20,073 bases of DNA from JABMPJ01 sp964345005 (GCA_964345005.1 CAYFPQ010000059.1:1-20073); one strand, 5' to 3'. Counted from the stretch's first letter, positions 1-7,720 are shown. A program made the numbers and translations. The notes: generated by a model from the sequence alone, not told the origin.

Positions 1-5
1 CAGGT

Positions 6-47
6 GGCTCAATTCAGATGAGCAAGGGCGGCTCAATTCCGGTGAGC
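6..47. repeat. Pair of spaced 18-bp direct repeats (possible insertion-sequence end)
   Basis: Two near-identical 18-mers, GGCTCAATTCAGATGAGC (6-23) and GGCTCAATTCCGGTGAGC (30-47), lie 24 bp apart start to start and differ at two positions. Both overlap the 3' end of the SprT-like gene on the minus strand, so that gene's last residues are repeat-encoded. Spaced, oriented repeats of this size are typical of the ends of IS21-family elements. No transposase is inside the window, so the assignment to an IS end is inference. Confidence 0.45.
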
Positions 48-448
48 GCTATAGGCTTGATGCCGTATCCGGTCTGCTTGCCTTTCGCTTCTCCTGTATC
101 GCTTGGTATCAATCCGATGGCTTCCATCTTCTCCGCCCATTCCCGGTTGTAGTATCCCTTCCGGGATGGGCTGCCGTGCTGCGCCTGCCACAGATGCACC
201 ATGCCGCGTACAATCAGCGCGGTAACTTCACGATTGGTATTCTCTTTCAGGTTTCGGAATTTCAAACAGATCTCCGGCATTGCCTGTGTGCCCTTCTCCC
301 AGCCTGCCGGATTGAACAGCCCCTCCAACCCCTTGCCTTGCCGGTCGAAGCGCAGCATGCAATCGGGCAGAGTGTCCGCAAAGAGCTTGTGGTTGAAGTA
401 GTCGAAGATGTGCTGGTAGGCATCGAATTGGGCCTGTGTTGGTTTCAT
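14..448 (-). CDS. SprT-like protein with a lost metalloprotease site, probably 3'-truncated
   Basis: A 144-residue protein beginning MKPTQAQFDAYQHIFDYFNHKLF resembles the SprT-like/zincin family, whose members normally carry a HExxH zinc site and a third His in a GYHNREW-type motif. Here the first motif reads RGMVHLWQ (residues 81-88), so the first His and catalytic Glu are Arg and Gly, and the later motif reads GYYNREW, so the third ligand is Tyr100. Surrounding family residues are well kept. The C-terminus departs from the family around residue 128 and runs into the spaced repeats at 6-47, which suggests truncation by an insertion. I chose the Met at 448 because family similarity starts there; an in-frame Met at 586 would add 46 unlike residues. 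It is either a pseudoenzyme or an early pseudogene. No strong ribosome binding site is visible. Confidence 0.6.
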   Translation of the reverse strand: MKPTQAQFDAYQHIFDYFNHKLFADTLPDCMLRFDRQGKGLEGLFNPAGWEKGTQAMPEICLKFRNLKENTNREVTALIVRGMVHLWQAQHGSPSRKGYYNREWAEKMEAIGLIPSDTGEAKGKQTGYGIKPIALTGIEPPLLI

Positions 449-831
449 GGGGCAATGTTGATTGGTTGTGCGCCTGCCGGTTTGGGGCGTACGACCCCAA
501 AATGGCCACTCCTTGGAATCGATTTCTCCTGCGGCATTCGCCCACGGGTCGCCGGGAAGCAGTGCACTGTGGTTGTCGGAACACAAATCAACATGTCGTT
601 GTTAATGAATGACCACAACACAATGCCACCGGTTCCCCGCAAGCTCATGCCTTAACCTGTTTGGTGGTTACCTCTTCTGTTTTCCTTCTTCTAATGGGAG
701 AGGCATCGGACAGCGCCTTTCCCCGTCAAGTCGCTCAAAAGCCCTTCTCGCGAGAATACGTCAAGCCTTGATTGCGACTTTTGATGTTATGGGTCTTGTA
801 TCGGATAAGCCGATGACTTGGCAAGGAGAAA
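449..831. other. Intergenic stretch without a recognisable gene
   Basis: This 383-base gap lies between the divergent SprT-like and XRE genes. I see no protein with family similarity, no tRNA and no strong repeat. Overlapping frames are open on both strands but look like chance ORFs. The segment must hold the promoters for both neighbours; none matches the consensus well enough to place. An AAGGAG ribosome binding site for the XRE gene lies at 823-828. Confidence 0.5.
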
Positions 832-1269
832 ATGATTCTTTCTCAGATAGCGTGTATATTCACCGCGATGAAGAAGACAGGAAAGACAGAAGCGCGGTTC
901 AGCGCGAAGGCGGTAGGAGCACGACTCAGGGCCGTGCGCACGGAGCGCGGCTATACTCAGAGTGGGCTTGCAGAGAGAGTGGGCATCCCTCAGAACGTGC
1001 TCTCAGAGTATGAGTCAGGGAGACACCGAATTAGTTCCGATCTGCTCGGGCAGCTTGCTGTAGAGTTGAGCGTGACAACGGATGAGCTGATGGGCTTGAA
1101 GAAGCGCATGGGGCGGCATGCAGAGCCGCCGGGGCTCAAAGCACTCAAGCGCATGGAGAAGCTGCGGACCCTGCCTCCTGACGATCAGGAACGAATCCTC
1201 AAGAGCGTTGACCTGATGATCGACGGGGCGAAGGTCCCGAAGAAGAAGCGCCGCTCCAAATCCTCCTGA
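832..1269 (+). CDS. XRE-family helix-turn-helix transcriptional regulator
   Basis: A 145-residue protein with a Cro/C1-type helix-turn-helix at about residues 26-88. The core is recognisable as RLRAVRTERGYTQSGLAERV followed by the recognition-helix region IPQNVLSEYESGRH. The C-terminal part carries an EKLRTLPPDDQERILKSVD-like helix, common in stand-alone XRE regulators, and a Lys/Arg-rich tail. It should bind DNA as a dimer and regulate nearby genes; the target is unknown. An AAGGAG site at 823-828 favours the Met at 832, though its 3-nt spacing is short, and Met at 868 is an alternative. It ends 82 bp from the encoded CCA of tRNA-Pro, a position often occupied by integrated elements. Confidence 0.85.
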   Translation: MILSQIACIFTAMKKTGKTEARFSAKAVGARLRAVRTERGYTQSGLAERVGIPQNVLSEYESGRHRISSDLLGQLAVELSVTTDELMGLKKRMGRHAEPPGLKALKRMEKLRTLPPDDQERILKSVDLMIDGAKVPKKKRRSKSS

Positions 1270-1274
1270 ATACC

Positions 1275-1296
1275 GGGGACCAAACGGGGACCAAAC
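1275..1296. repeat. Exact tandem duplication of an 11-mer
   Basis: GGGGACCAAAC occurs twice back to back, immediately after the XRE stop codon. It is followed by a small inverted repeat (AACCTGCATCCAGGTT, about 1294-1309). Function unknown; it could be an operator, recombination scar or chance duplication. Confidence 0.6.
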
Positions 1297-1312
1297 CTGC
1301 ATCCAGGTTGCA

Positions 1313-1337
1313 CTTCGCATCCGGGAGCGATGCGAAG
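1313..1337 (-). terminator. 9-bp perfect hairpin downstream of the tRNA pair
   Basis: CTTCGCATC (1313-1321) and GATGCGAAG (1329-1337) form a perfect 9-bp stem with a 7-nt loop. It lies 13 bases past the 3' end of tRNA-Pro on the minus strand, where a transcript end or processing signal is expected. There is no U-tract, so it is not a standard intrinsic terminator. It also lies downstream of the XRE gene on the other strand and could serve both. Confidence 0.35.
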
Positions 1338-1350
1338 GCGGAAAGGATTC

Positions 1351-1427
1351 TGGTCGGGGCGGGGAGATTCGAACTCCCGACCTCTTGCTCCCGAAGCAAG
1401 CGCGCTACCAGGCTGCGCTACACCCCG
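1351..1427 (-). tRNA. tRNA-Pro (anticodon CGG)
   Basis: On the minus strand the acceptor CGGGGTG (from 1427) pairs with CGCCCCG, followed by discriminator A and an encoded CCA (1351-1353). The anticodon stem CTTGC/GCAAG encloses loop TTCGGGA with anticodon CGG, reading proline CCG codons. The T-arm has the usual GTTCGAATC-type sequence. Length is 77 nt. It follows tRNA-Asp by 20 bases and is probably co-transcribed with it. Confidence 0.96.
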
Positions 1428-1447
1428 CCATGCGGGCTCTCGAAGCG

Positions 1448-1525
1448 TGGCGGGAGCGACGGGACTCGAACCCGCAACAACCAGATCGACAGTCTGGGAC
1501 TCTAACCAAATTGAGCTACGCCCCC
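1448..1525 (-). tRNA. tRNA-Asp (anticodon GTC)
   Basis: On the minus strand the acceptor GGGGGCG (from 1525) pairs with CGCTCCC with one G-U pair, followed by discriminator G and encoded CCA (1448-1450). The anticodon stem CCAGA/TCTGG encloses loop CTGTCGA with anticodon GTC, reading aspartate codons. Length is 78 nt. It is first in a two-tRNA unit with tRNA-Pro. Confidence 0.96.
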
Positions 1526-1543
1526 TCCGAAAAAGGAGCCCGT

Positions 1544-1571
1544 ATAATAGTCAGGCGTAAACCTATGGCAA
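1544..1571 (-). promoter_or_regulatory. Sigma-70-like promoter of the tRNA-Asp/tRNA-Pro unit
   Basis: On the minus strand TTGCCA (1571-1566), a 16-bp spacer and TATTAT (1549-1544) precede the 5' end of tRNA-Asp by 18 bases. The match to -35/-10 consensus and the position just ahead of a tRNA make it a good candidate. Confidence 0.55.
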
Positions 1572-1750
1572 CAAAAAAAGGATGCCAATTCCCAAGTAAA
1601 GCAAGTCGCCAACAGTGAACCTTCGGGTCCTTCTCCCTCTGCCAATCTGCCGCAGCAGTAGTCCCCCTGCCCCACCGCCGCTGGACTTCCACGACGACCG
1701 ATCCCTGCAGCCGGGACGCGGCGTTACCGTAAGTTTCTAGCGCACCATCC

Positions 1751-1804
1751 GCAGAGGGAGCAACGCTCTGCTTGAAACTGACGCCCGGGAAGGTTAGTCT
1801 CCCG
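1751..1804 (+). promoter_or_regulatory. Two leader hairpins, the second overlapping the ribosome binding site
   Basis: GCAGAG (1751-1756) pairs with CTCTGC (1766-1771). CGGGA (1786-1790) pairs with TCCCG (1800-1804), ending 3 nt before the ATG at 1808. The only plausible Shine-Dalgarno sequence, GGGAAGG (1787-1793), lies in the stem and loop of the second hairpin. This arrangement could limit translation of the sugar dehydrogenase, but the stems are short and could be chance. Confidence 0.3.
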
Positions 1805-1807
1805 CCC

Positions 1808-3103
1808 ATGAACGATACATTGGATAGGATTACGTCTGGTGACGCCAGAGTTGCGGTTATTGGGCTTGGGTACGTAGGATTGCCGCTGGCCGTTGAGTTT
1901 GGGCGAAGATTCGATACCGTCGGCTTCGACGTCAAGGCAGGCCGGATCGCAGACCTCGAGAACGGCGTCGACCACACGCTTGAGACAACGTCCGAGGAGT
2001 TGGCCGCATCCACTGCGTTGAGCTATACCTCCAATCCCGAAGATCTGGCTGGTTGCGATTTCTACATCGTGACCGTGCCCACCCCGATCGACGACGGCAA
2101 GCAGCCGGACCTTACGCCCCTCGTTGCCGCCTCTACGACCGTAGGCCGCGTCTTGAGCAAGGGCGCCATTGTCATCTACGAGAGTACGGTCTATCCTGGG
2201 TGCACCGAAGAGGTATGCGTGCCGATTCTCGAGCATGAGAGCGGACTCGAGTTCAATACGGACTTCTACTGTGGCTACAGCCCAGAGCGGATCAATCCGG
2301 GCGACAAGGAACACCGGCTCACGACGATTCTCAAGGTCACCTCCGGCTCCGACGAGGCCACAGCGAAGGCGGTGGATGCCCTCTATTCCTCCATTATCGA
2401 GGCGGGAACGCACCTGGCGCCCACGATCAAGGTTGCCGAAGCAGCCAAGGTGATTGAGAACTCACAGCGTGACATCAACATCGCCTTCGTGAACGAGTTG
2501 GCCATCATTTTCGATCGCCTTGGCGTCGATACACTCGACGTACTTGAAGCAGCCGGCACAAAGTGGAACTTTCTTCCGTTCCGGCCTGGCCTTGTCGGCG
2601 GGCACTGCATCGGCGTGGATCCTTACTACTTGGCCCACAAGGCGCAAGCCGAAGGCTACAACCCGGAGATCATTCTTGCGGGGCGGCGCCTCAACGACAA
2701 CATGGGACGGTACGCGGCTTCGCGCATCATTAAGCTTCTGATCCAGCAAGGCCACCGCGTTCTGGACTCACGGGCTCTGGTGCTTGGCATCACGTTCAAG
2801 GAGAATTGCCCGGACATCCGTAACTCGCGCGTGATTGACGTCGTAGATGAGCTAACCGATTTCGGTGTCCAGGTGGATGTCTACGATCCGTGGGCAAGCC
2901 CGGAGGAAGTGGAAGCAGAATACGAAATCGCTCTGATCGACGAACCTTCACCCGAACAGATGGCGCAGTATGATGCTGTCGTTCTTGCGGTCGGACACGA
3001 GCGCTTCCGTTCGCTCGACGTGACAAAGTTCTCCAAGGAAGATTCAGTGGTCTTCGACATGAAGGCGTTCTTCGATCGCGAATCGGTAGACGAGAGGCTC
3101 TAG
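1808..3103 (+). CDS. UDP-N-acetylhexosamine 6-dehydrogenase (TviB/WbpO type)
   Basis: A 431-residue cytosolic nucleotide-sugar dehydrogenase of the UDP-glucose/GDP-mannose family. It should oxidise C6 of a UDP-N-acetylhexosamine to the uronate with two NAD+ for surface polysaccharide. The N-terminal Rossmann motif GLGYVG is at 19-24, the ESTVYPG segment at 125-131, the helix with EAAKVIENSQRD at 211-222, and the catalytic Cys267 in GGHCIGVDPYY. The C-terminal ITFKENCPDIRNS motif (328-340) is characteristic of the TviB/WbpA/WbpO branch rather than of UDP-glucose dehydrogenase. The ATG at 1808 fits the family; an in-frame TTG at 1772 would add 12 residues. It ends 4 nt before queC. No glycosyltransferases lie nearby, so the polysaccharide is unknown. 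GlcNAc versus GalNAc specificity cannot be read from the sequence. Confidence 0.9.
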   Translation: MNDTLDRITSGDARVAVIGLGYVGLPLAVEFGRRFDTVGFDVKAGRIADLENGVDHTLETTSEELAASTALSYTSNPEDLAGCDFYIVTVPTPIDDGKQPDLTPLVAASTTVGRVLSKGAIVIYESTVYPGCTEEVCVPILEHESGLEFNTDFYCGYSPERINPGDKEHRLTTILKVTSGSDEATAKAVDALYSSIIEAGTHLAPTIKVAEAAKVIENSQRDINIAFVNELAIIFDRLGVDTLDVLEAAGTKWNFLPFRPGLVGGHCIGVDPYYLAHKAQAEGYNPEIILAGRRLNDNMGRYAASRIIKLLIQQGHRVLDSRALVLGITFKENCPDIRNSRVIDVVDELTDFGVQVDVYDPWASPEEVEAEYEIALIDEPSPEQMAQYDAVVLAVGHERFRSLDVTKFSKEDSVVFDMKAFFDRESVDERL

Positions 3104-3107
3104 TTTG

Positions 3108-3800
3108 ATGTCAGCAGCGGTCGTGCTTCTTTCCGGCGGCATCGATTCCTCAACGCTGCTGCACTATGTCCGCCGGGAGCTCAACACCGACACCATCTAC
3201 GCGCTCTCCTTCCGCTATGGTCAGCGTCATTCCCGGGAGCTGGACTCCGCCGCCGCGCAGGCCGCCATGGTCGGAGTGCAGGAGCACCGAATCCTCGACA
3301 TCTCGGGTTTTGGCGACCTCACAGCCAAGGGCAGCGTCCTGACCAACCGGGAGGTGGACGTCCCCGACCTGGAAGCCATACCCGAATCCGAACGAGAGCA
3401 GCCCCCAACCTATGTGCCGAACCGTAACATGGTACTGCTCTCTCTGGCCGCAGCCTATGCCGAAGCGAACCACATCACGGATGTTTTTTACGGCGCACAG
3501 GCCCAGGACGAGTACGGCTACTGGGACTGTACCACCGATTTTCTTGAGCGCATCAACAGGCTGCTTGCCCTGAACCGAAAGCAGCCCGTCACGATCCACG
3601 CCCCTTTTGTAGAGAAAAGAAAAGGTGACGTCTTGAGAATTGGTCTCGACTTAGGCGTTAACTACTTGCATACATGGACCTGCTATCGTGGAGGCGAACA
3701 CCCCTGCGGAAGCTGTCCGAGCTGTGTTGAGAGGGGGGCCGCTTTCGCGGAAACAGGACAGAAGGATCCACTGCTTAGTGTCGCACTGAATCGCGCATGA
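3108..3800 (+). CDS. queC: 7-cyano-7-deazaguanine synthase QueC
   Basis: A 230-residue ATP-dependent enzyme that converts 7-carboxy-7-deazaguanine and ammonia to preQ0, in the queuosine tRNA-modification pathway. The PP-loop motif SGGIDSST is at 9-16, RYGQRHSREL is near 36-45, and VPNRNM near 103-108. The zinc-binding cysteines are C192, C200, C203 and C206 in the CYRGGEHPCGSCPSC segment. Length is normal for QueC. The ATG at 3108 is preceded by GAGAGG inside the upstream stop region (3093-3098), which suggests translational coupling with the sugar dehydrogenase. An overlapping TTG at 3105 is less likely as start. No other queuosine genes are in the window. Confidence 0.96.
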   Translation: MSAAVVLLSGGIDSSTLLHYVRRELNTDTIYALSFRYGQRHSRELDSAAAQAAMVGVQEHRILDISGFGDLTAKGSVLTNREVDVPDLEAIPESEREQPPTYVPNRNMVLLSLAAAYAEANHITDVFYGAQAQDEYGYWDCTTDFLERINRLLALNRKQPVTIHAPFVEKRKGDVLRIGLDLGVNYLHTWTCYRGGEHPCGSCPSCVERGAAFAETGQKDPLLSVALNRA

Positions 3801-3826
3801 TCGTTGCGTAACGGGGAGAATGTGAT

Positions 3827-4918
3827 ATGCCGGAAGTTGACGACCTCTGCAAACTCCTTGTCGACGAGGGCGGGAGCGACCTGCACCTTTCTGCCGGGCG
3901 GCCAGCCATTCTCCGCTGCGATGGCGACATCAAGCGGACCGAAACGCGCGTCCTCACCGACGCCGATATCCAGCGGATCCTCACAGAGATCATGCCGGAG
4001 CGAAACCGAAACGAGTTCCGCAAGAACAACGACACCGATTTCGCTTACGAGATTCCCAATTTCGTCCGCCTGCGCGTCAATGCGCGCCGCGACCGCTACG
4101 GCGTGGGAGGTACGTTGCGCGTTATCCCATCCAAGGTGATTACAGCCGACCAGCTAAACCTGCCCAAAGGCATTCGTGATCTCTGCTACCTATCCAAGGG
4201 CCTGGTCGTGGTGACTGGCCCGACCGGCAGCGGCAAGAGCACGACGCTCGCGGCCCTGATCGACTTGATCAACGCGACCCGAACGGATCACATTATCACC
4301 ATTGAAGACCCCATCGAGTTCGTGCACTTGGACCAGAAATGTCTCATTACCCAACGGGAGGTCTATACGCACACGAGCAGCTTTGCGGGGGCGCTACGGG
4401 CTGCGTTACGACAGGACCCCGATATTGTACTCGTCGGTGAAATGCGAGATATGGAAACGGTCGAGATTGCCATCGAGACCGCCGAGACCGGCCACCTTGT
4501 CTTCGGAACGCTCCACACCAACACGGCCATAAGTACAGTCAGCAGGATCATCGACACCTTCCCGGCCAACCGTCAATCGCAGATCCGCTCCATGCTGGCC
4601 TCTTCCCTGAAGGCTGCCGTATGCCAGACCCTCTGCAGGCGTAAAGGAGGGGGACGCGTTGCCGCACTCGAAATCCTTCTTGTCGACGGCGGCATCGCTG
4701 CACTCATTCGTGACGGCAAGACCCACCAGGTTGAGTCGGCCATGCAGGTTGGCGCCGGCAAGGGAATGATGCTCATGAACGAAGCTCTGACGAAGCTTGT
4801 ACAAGAGGACCTCGTCGAGCCAGACGAAGCGTATATCAAGAGCATCGACAAGGACGACCTCGTCAACCGACTACGCCGCCTGGACCTCCCGCTTCCTTCA
4901 GCGCTCAGCAAGGACTGA
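3827..4918 (+). CDS. pilT: Type IV pilus retraction ATPase PilT
   Basis: A 363-residue hexameric ATPase of the GspE/PilT family that powers pilus retraction and twitching motility at the inner membrane. The N-terminal domain contains GGSDLHLSAGRP (15-26). Motifs are Walker A GPTGSGKST (131-139), Asp box TIEDPIE (158-164), Walker B DIVLVGEMRD (199-208) and His box TGHLVFGTLHT (221-231). A region resembling the PilT AIRNLIRE motif is at 291-298 (AALIRDGK). It lacks the tetracysteine zinc site of PilB, supporting PilT over PilB; PilU is possible. GGGGAG at 3813-3818 is 8 nt before the ATG. It follows queC by 26 bp, likely in one operon, and is separate from the pilus cluster that starts near 9.9 kb. 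Confidence 0.93.
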   Translation: MPEVDDLCKLLVDEGGSDLHLSAGRPAILRCDGDIKRTETRVLTDADIQRILTEIMPERNRNEFRKNNDTDFAYEIPNFVRLRVNARRDRYGVGGTLRVIPSKVITADQLNLPKGIRDLCYLSKGLVVVTGPTGSGKSTTLAALIDLINATRTDHIITIEDPIEFVHLDQKCLITQREVYTHTSSFAGALRAALRQDPDIVLVGEMRDMETVEIAIETAETGHLVFGTLHTNTAISTVSRIIDTFPANRQSQIRSMLASSLKAAVCQTLCRRKGGGRVAALEILLVDGGIAALIRDGKTHQVESAMQVGAGKGMMLMNEALTKLVQEDLVEPDEAYIKSIDKDDLVNRLRRLDLPLPSALSKD

Positions 4919-4990
4919 AGCGGAAACATATTGACGCCTTTCCGGGCCGGGCAATCTCAGAAAAAACCGTCATAGCAGTGAAAATAGGGC

Positions 4991-5018
4991 TTGTGCCCTG
5001 CGAAATTCCCGCCATAAT
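4991..5018 (+). promoter_or_regulatory. Candidate sigma-70 promoter of the HU-like gene
   Basis: TTGTGC (4991-4996), a 16-bp spacer and CATAAT (5013-5018, five of six consensus bases) lie upstream of the HU-like gene. This predicts a 5' leader of about 75 nt ending in a strong GAGGAGGG ribosome binding site (5087-5094). Confidence 0.5.
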
Positions 5019-5099
5019 CGGACCCAAGGTAGGCAACGATCTGCCCCATAAGGCTGTCAGGTGACCGAGAGGTCGTAAATCAATAAGAGGAGGGTTCCA

Positions 5100-5372
5100 A
5101 TGACGAAGAGTCAAACACTTGCATGCCTCGCCGAGAAGACCGGACTGACCAAGGTCCAGTGCGGACAGTTCATCGACGAGCTGGCCTCTCTGGCTTACAC
5201 CGAGGCCAGGAATGGATTCACTATCCCCGGGCTCGGCAAACTCGTGCTTGTCAACCGCAAGGCACGTATGGGCCGCAACCCGGCCACGGGCGAGCAGATT
5301 CACATTCCGGCCAAGACGGTCGTGAAGTTCCGCATCGCCAAGGTGTGCAAAGAGTCGGTTCTTTCCGCTTAA
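5100..5372 (+). CDS. HU/IHF-family DNA-binding protein
   Basis: A 90-residue histone-like protein that binds and bends DNA as a dimer. The family core is visible as an alpha-helical N-terminus, then the turn GFTIPGLGKL and the DNA-binding arm signature GRNPATGEQIHIPA (about 59-72). Length matches HU. The N-terminal half is less typical than in canonical HU, with Cys9 and Cys22. GAGGAGGG lies 5 nt before the ATG, indicating high expression. It appears monocistronic, with its own promoter (4991) and terminator (5395). HU and IHF subunits cannot be told apart from this alone. Confidence 0.93.
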   Translation: MTKSQTLACLAEKTGLTKVQCGQFIDELASLAYTEARNGFTIPGLGKLVLVNRKARMGRNPATGEQIHIPAKTVVKFRIAKVCKESVLSA

Positions 5373-5394
5373 GACACCCCTTGAAATCTGAAAG

Positions 5395-5434
5395 AGGCCG
5401 TGCGATCGATAAGGTCGTACGGCCTTTTTCTTTT
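5395..5434 (+). terminator. Rho-independent terminator after the HU-like gene
   Basis: AGGCCGT (5395-5401) pairs with ACGGCCT (5419-5425), and the stem extends inward with CGA/TCG pairing. It is followed directly by TTTTC. A GC-rich stem plus U-tract 22 bp past the stop codon is the standard form. Confidence 0.88.
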
Positions 5435-5439
5435 CATCC

Positions 5440-5469
5440 GTGACAGTGCACGGAGGATCGTGAGATACT
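5440..5469 (+). promoter_or_regulatory. Weak candidate promoter of prc-dapF
   Basis: GTGACA (5440-5445), an 18-bp spacer and GATACT (5464-5469) fall between the HU terminator and prc. It predicts a leader of about 20 nt with no Shine-Dalgarno sequence ahead of the prc ATG. Confidence 0.35.
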
Positions 5470-5494
5470 TGCTTTTTGGCCTGTTTCCATCGTT

Positions 5495-7720
5495 ATGCGG
5501 AGTACATCCAACATATCACTGACGCTGCTGATCCTGCTGCTTCTGTTGCAGGCCGAACCTGCTATTGCCCTCTCCGACCTTGGATCCGGAGACAATGAGC
5601 TTACCGCGCGTATAGCCGAACGTTTCGCGGAACGTATCCCCATGTACCACCTGATGCGTCGGCCCATGGACGATGCGATCAGCGCCAGGGCGTGGACCAA
5701 TCTATTCACGTCGCTCGACTTCGACCACATGTACTTCATGGAGTCAGATATCGAGCGTTTCGCCGACTCGCGAACCACGCTGGACGATGCCATCGCAGAC
5801 GGCGATCTCTCTTTTGCAGAAGAGGTCTTTGACCTGTTCAAGCAGCGTGTTCAAGAGCGAAATGACTACACGGACCAGCTCCTTGATGCCGGCTTCGACC
5901 TGACGAAGCAGGAGACCTATCGCTGGAACAGGCGCGAGGCCAGCTGGCCTGCCACCATCGAGGAATGTAACGAACTCTGGCGGCTAAGGATTAAGAACGA
6001 GTACGTCCGGCAAATTGTTGCCAAGCAGATTGCAGCAGAAACCCCCGAGGAGGATGCCGCCACCGACCCTATCATCATTGACACCAACGGCGTGAAATCC
6101 GCCACGGACAGCGATTCGGCAGTCACCAACGAGGCGGATACGGTGGAGCAGGCAGATCTGTCCCCTGAGGCGTTCATCCGCAAACGCTACAAGCAGATGC
6201 TGACCATGCTCGCGGACAGCGACGGCAAATGGCTTATCGAGAGGTATCTGACCGCTTTTGCTCACGCCTATGATCCGCACTCCGGATACATGACCGCCAG
6301 CAGCGTGGAGGACTTCGATATCGAGATGAAGTTGTCGCTGACCGGGATCGGCGCTCTCCTTCGCTCCGAGGAGGGGGCTGCCAAGGTGGTCCGCCTCATC
6401 CCGGGTGGTCCAGCCGACATGGATGAACGGGACATCCGGCTCCGACCGGGAGACAGGATCATTGCCGTCGGCCAGGACCGGGAGCCTATCATCGATGTCC
6501 TCCACTGGCCGCTGCACCGCGTCGTTGGACTGATCCGTGGCCCCAAGAGTACCCGCGTTGTGCTGACCGTTATACCCGCCTCCGATCCCAGCGGTTCCAC
6601 CACCAAGCAGGTGGACCTTGTCCGAGACGAGGTTAAGCTCGAGGAGCAGGCGGCTGAATCCAGTGTGCGCAAGATCATTGACTCCAACGGTCACGAGCGC
6701 ACGTTCGGCGTGATTCGGCTACCGGCTTTCTACGCCAGTATGGGCATTGACAACCCGCGACACCCGGAGTACCGCAGTGCAGCCAAAGACGTTCAGGTCA
6801 TTCTGCGGGATCTCCAAACCAACGGCGTCGAGGGCGTCATCCTCGATCTACGGAACAATGGCGGCGGCTCCCTCTTGGAGGCCATTCGCATGTCCGGCCT
6901 CTTTATACGAAGCGGCCCCACGGTCCAAGTGCGGGATCGCCACAGCATAAAGGTTTTACCGGATCGCAATCCGAGCCTCGCCTATGCAGGCCCCCTGGTT
7001 GTCCTGGTAAACCGCCTGAGCGCCTCGGCGGCCGAGATTGTTGCCGGCGCCCTCCAAGACTATGGGCGTGCCTTGGTTGTGGGAGGAAAGAAGACCCACG
7101 GCAAGGGCACCGTCCAGACCATCGTCAAACTGGGAGGTGACACACAGCTGGGTTCCCTGCGTGTGACAACCGCAAGCTACTACCGTATTTCCGGCTCATC
7201 CACCCAGCTACGCGGTGTGACACCGGACATCATCATACCCAGCCCTTTCGACTATATGAGACTGGGTGAAGACGCCATGCCGAACCCGATTCCCTGGTCT
7301 GCCGTTATGCCCGCCCGCTACCTGCCCGTTGCAGACCTCGACGGCATCAAACCACAATTGCGGGCCGCCTCCGAAGCCCGCCGCAATGCCAGCGGCCGTT
7401 TCGAGGCCTACCAACAGTTGCTCGATCGTATCGAAGCCATCAACGATGCCGAGGAACTGCCATTGGACCTCGAGGGGCGAATGGCCCTTGCCCGTTCAGA
7501 GCAAGACTTGGCCGAGCTCCAGGAGTCGTTGATCCCCGAGTCTCGCGATGGCAATGGCGATAAGAAGCAGCATGCCGACCTGGTTCTCGAAGAAACTCTC
7601 CAGATTCTGGCCGATTTCGCGGGCACCAAGCATGCCACCGCGGCTCTGCGCAAGCAGCAGGGTCTACAGGAGCGCAACCCCTTGATGCGGATGTTCGACC
7701 AGTTACGGCAGACGCCATGA
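5495..7720 (+). CDS. prc: Carboxy-terminal processing protease (tail-specific protease, S41A)
   Basis: A 741-residue periplasmic serine protease of the Prc/Tsp family, which trims or degrades envelope proteins from their C-termini. A signal peptide with a Leu-rich core (8-18) ends near residue 26. A helical N-terminal domain follows (about 30-260), with an acidic low-complexity insert at 181-222. The PDZ domain spans about 275-360, with GIGALL at 284-289 and IPGGPA at 302-307. The S41 catalytic domain spans about 400-585: Ser511 in NRLSASAAEI and Lys537 in HGKGTVQ form the dyad. The C-terminal region matches the usual extra Prc domain and is slightly longer than in E. coli Prc (682 residues). 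There is no clear ribosome binding site. The stop overlaps dapF by 4 nt, so the two are coupled. Confidence 0.95.
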   Translation: MRSTSNISLTLLILLLLLQAEPAIALSDLGSGDNELTARIAERFAERIPMYHLMRRPMDDAISARAWTNLFTSLDFDHMYFMESDIERFADSRTTLDDAIADGDLSFAEEVFDLFKQRVQERNDYTDQLLDAGFDLTKQETYRWNRREASWPATIEECNELWRLRIKNEYVRQIVAKQIAAETPEEDAATDPIIIDTNGVKSATDSDSAVTNEADTVEQADLSPEAFIRKRYKQMLTMLADSDGKWLIERYLTAFAHAYDPHSGYMTASSVEDFDIEMKLSLTGIGALLRSEEGAAKVVRLIPGGPADMDERDIRLRPGDRIIAVGQDREPIIDVLHWPLHRVVGLIRGPKSTRVVLTVIPASDPSGSTTKQVDLVRDEVKLEEQAAESSVRKIIDSNGHERTFGVIRLPAFYASMGIDNPRHPEYRSAAKDVQVILRDLQTNGVEGVILDLRNNGGGSLLEAIRMSGLFIRSGPTVQVRDRHSIKVLPDRNPSLAYAGPLVVLVNRLSASAAEIVAGALQDYGRALVVGGKKTHGKGTVQTIVKLGGDTQLGSLRVTTASYYRISGSSTQLRGVTPDIIIPSPFDYMRLGEDAMPNPIPWSAVMPARYLPVADLDGIKPQLRAASEARRNASGRFEAYQQLLDRIEAINDAEELPLDLEGRMALARSEQDLAELQESLIPESRDGNGDKKQHADLVLEETLQILADFAGTKHATAALRKQQGLQERNPLMRMFDQLRQTP

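Noticed and set aside
609..1013. Open frame overlapping the start of the XRE gene
   Set aside because: It is in another frame from the clear helix-turn-helix domain and has no similarity of its own.
1308..1618. Overlapping plus-strand open frames across the tRNA pair, with translations such as GRFELPTSCSRS
   Set aside because: These are the well-known spurious translations of antisense tRNA sequence; both tRNAs fold fully.
5984..6694. A 236-codon minus-strand open frame opposite prc
   Set aside because: It is a shadow of the conserved protease frame, with no recognisable domain or ribosome binding site.
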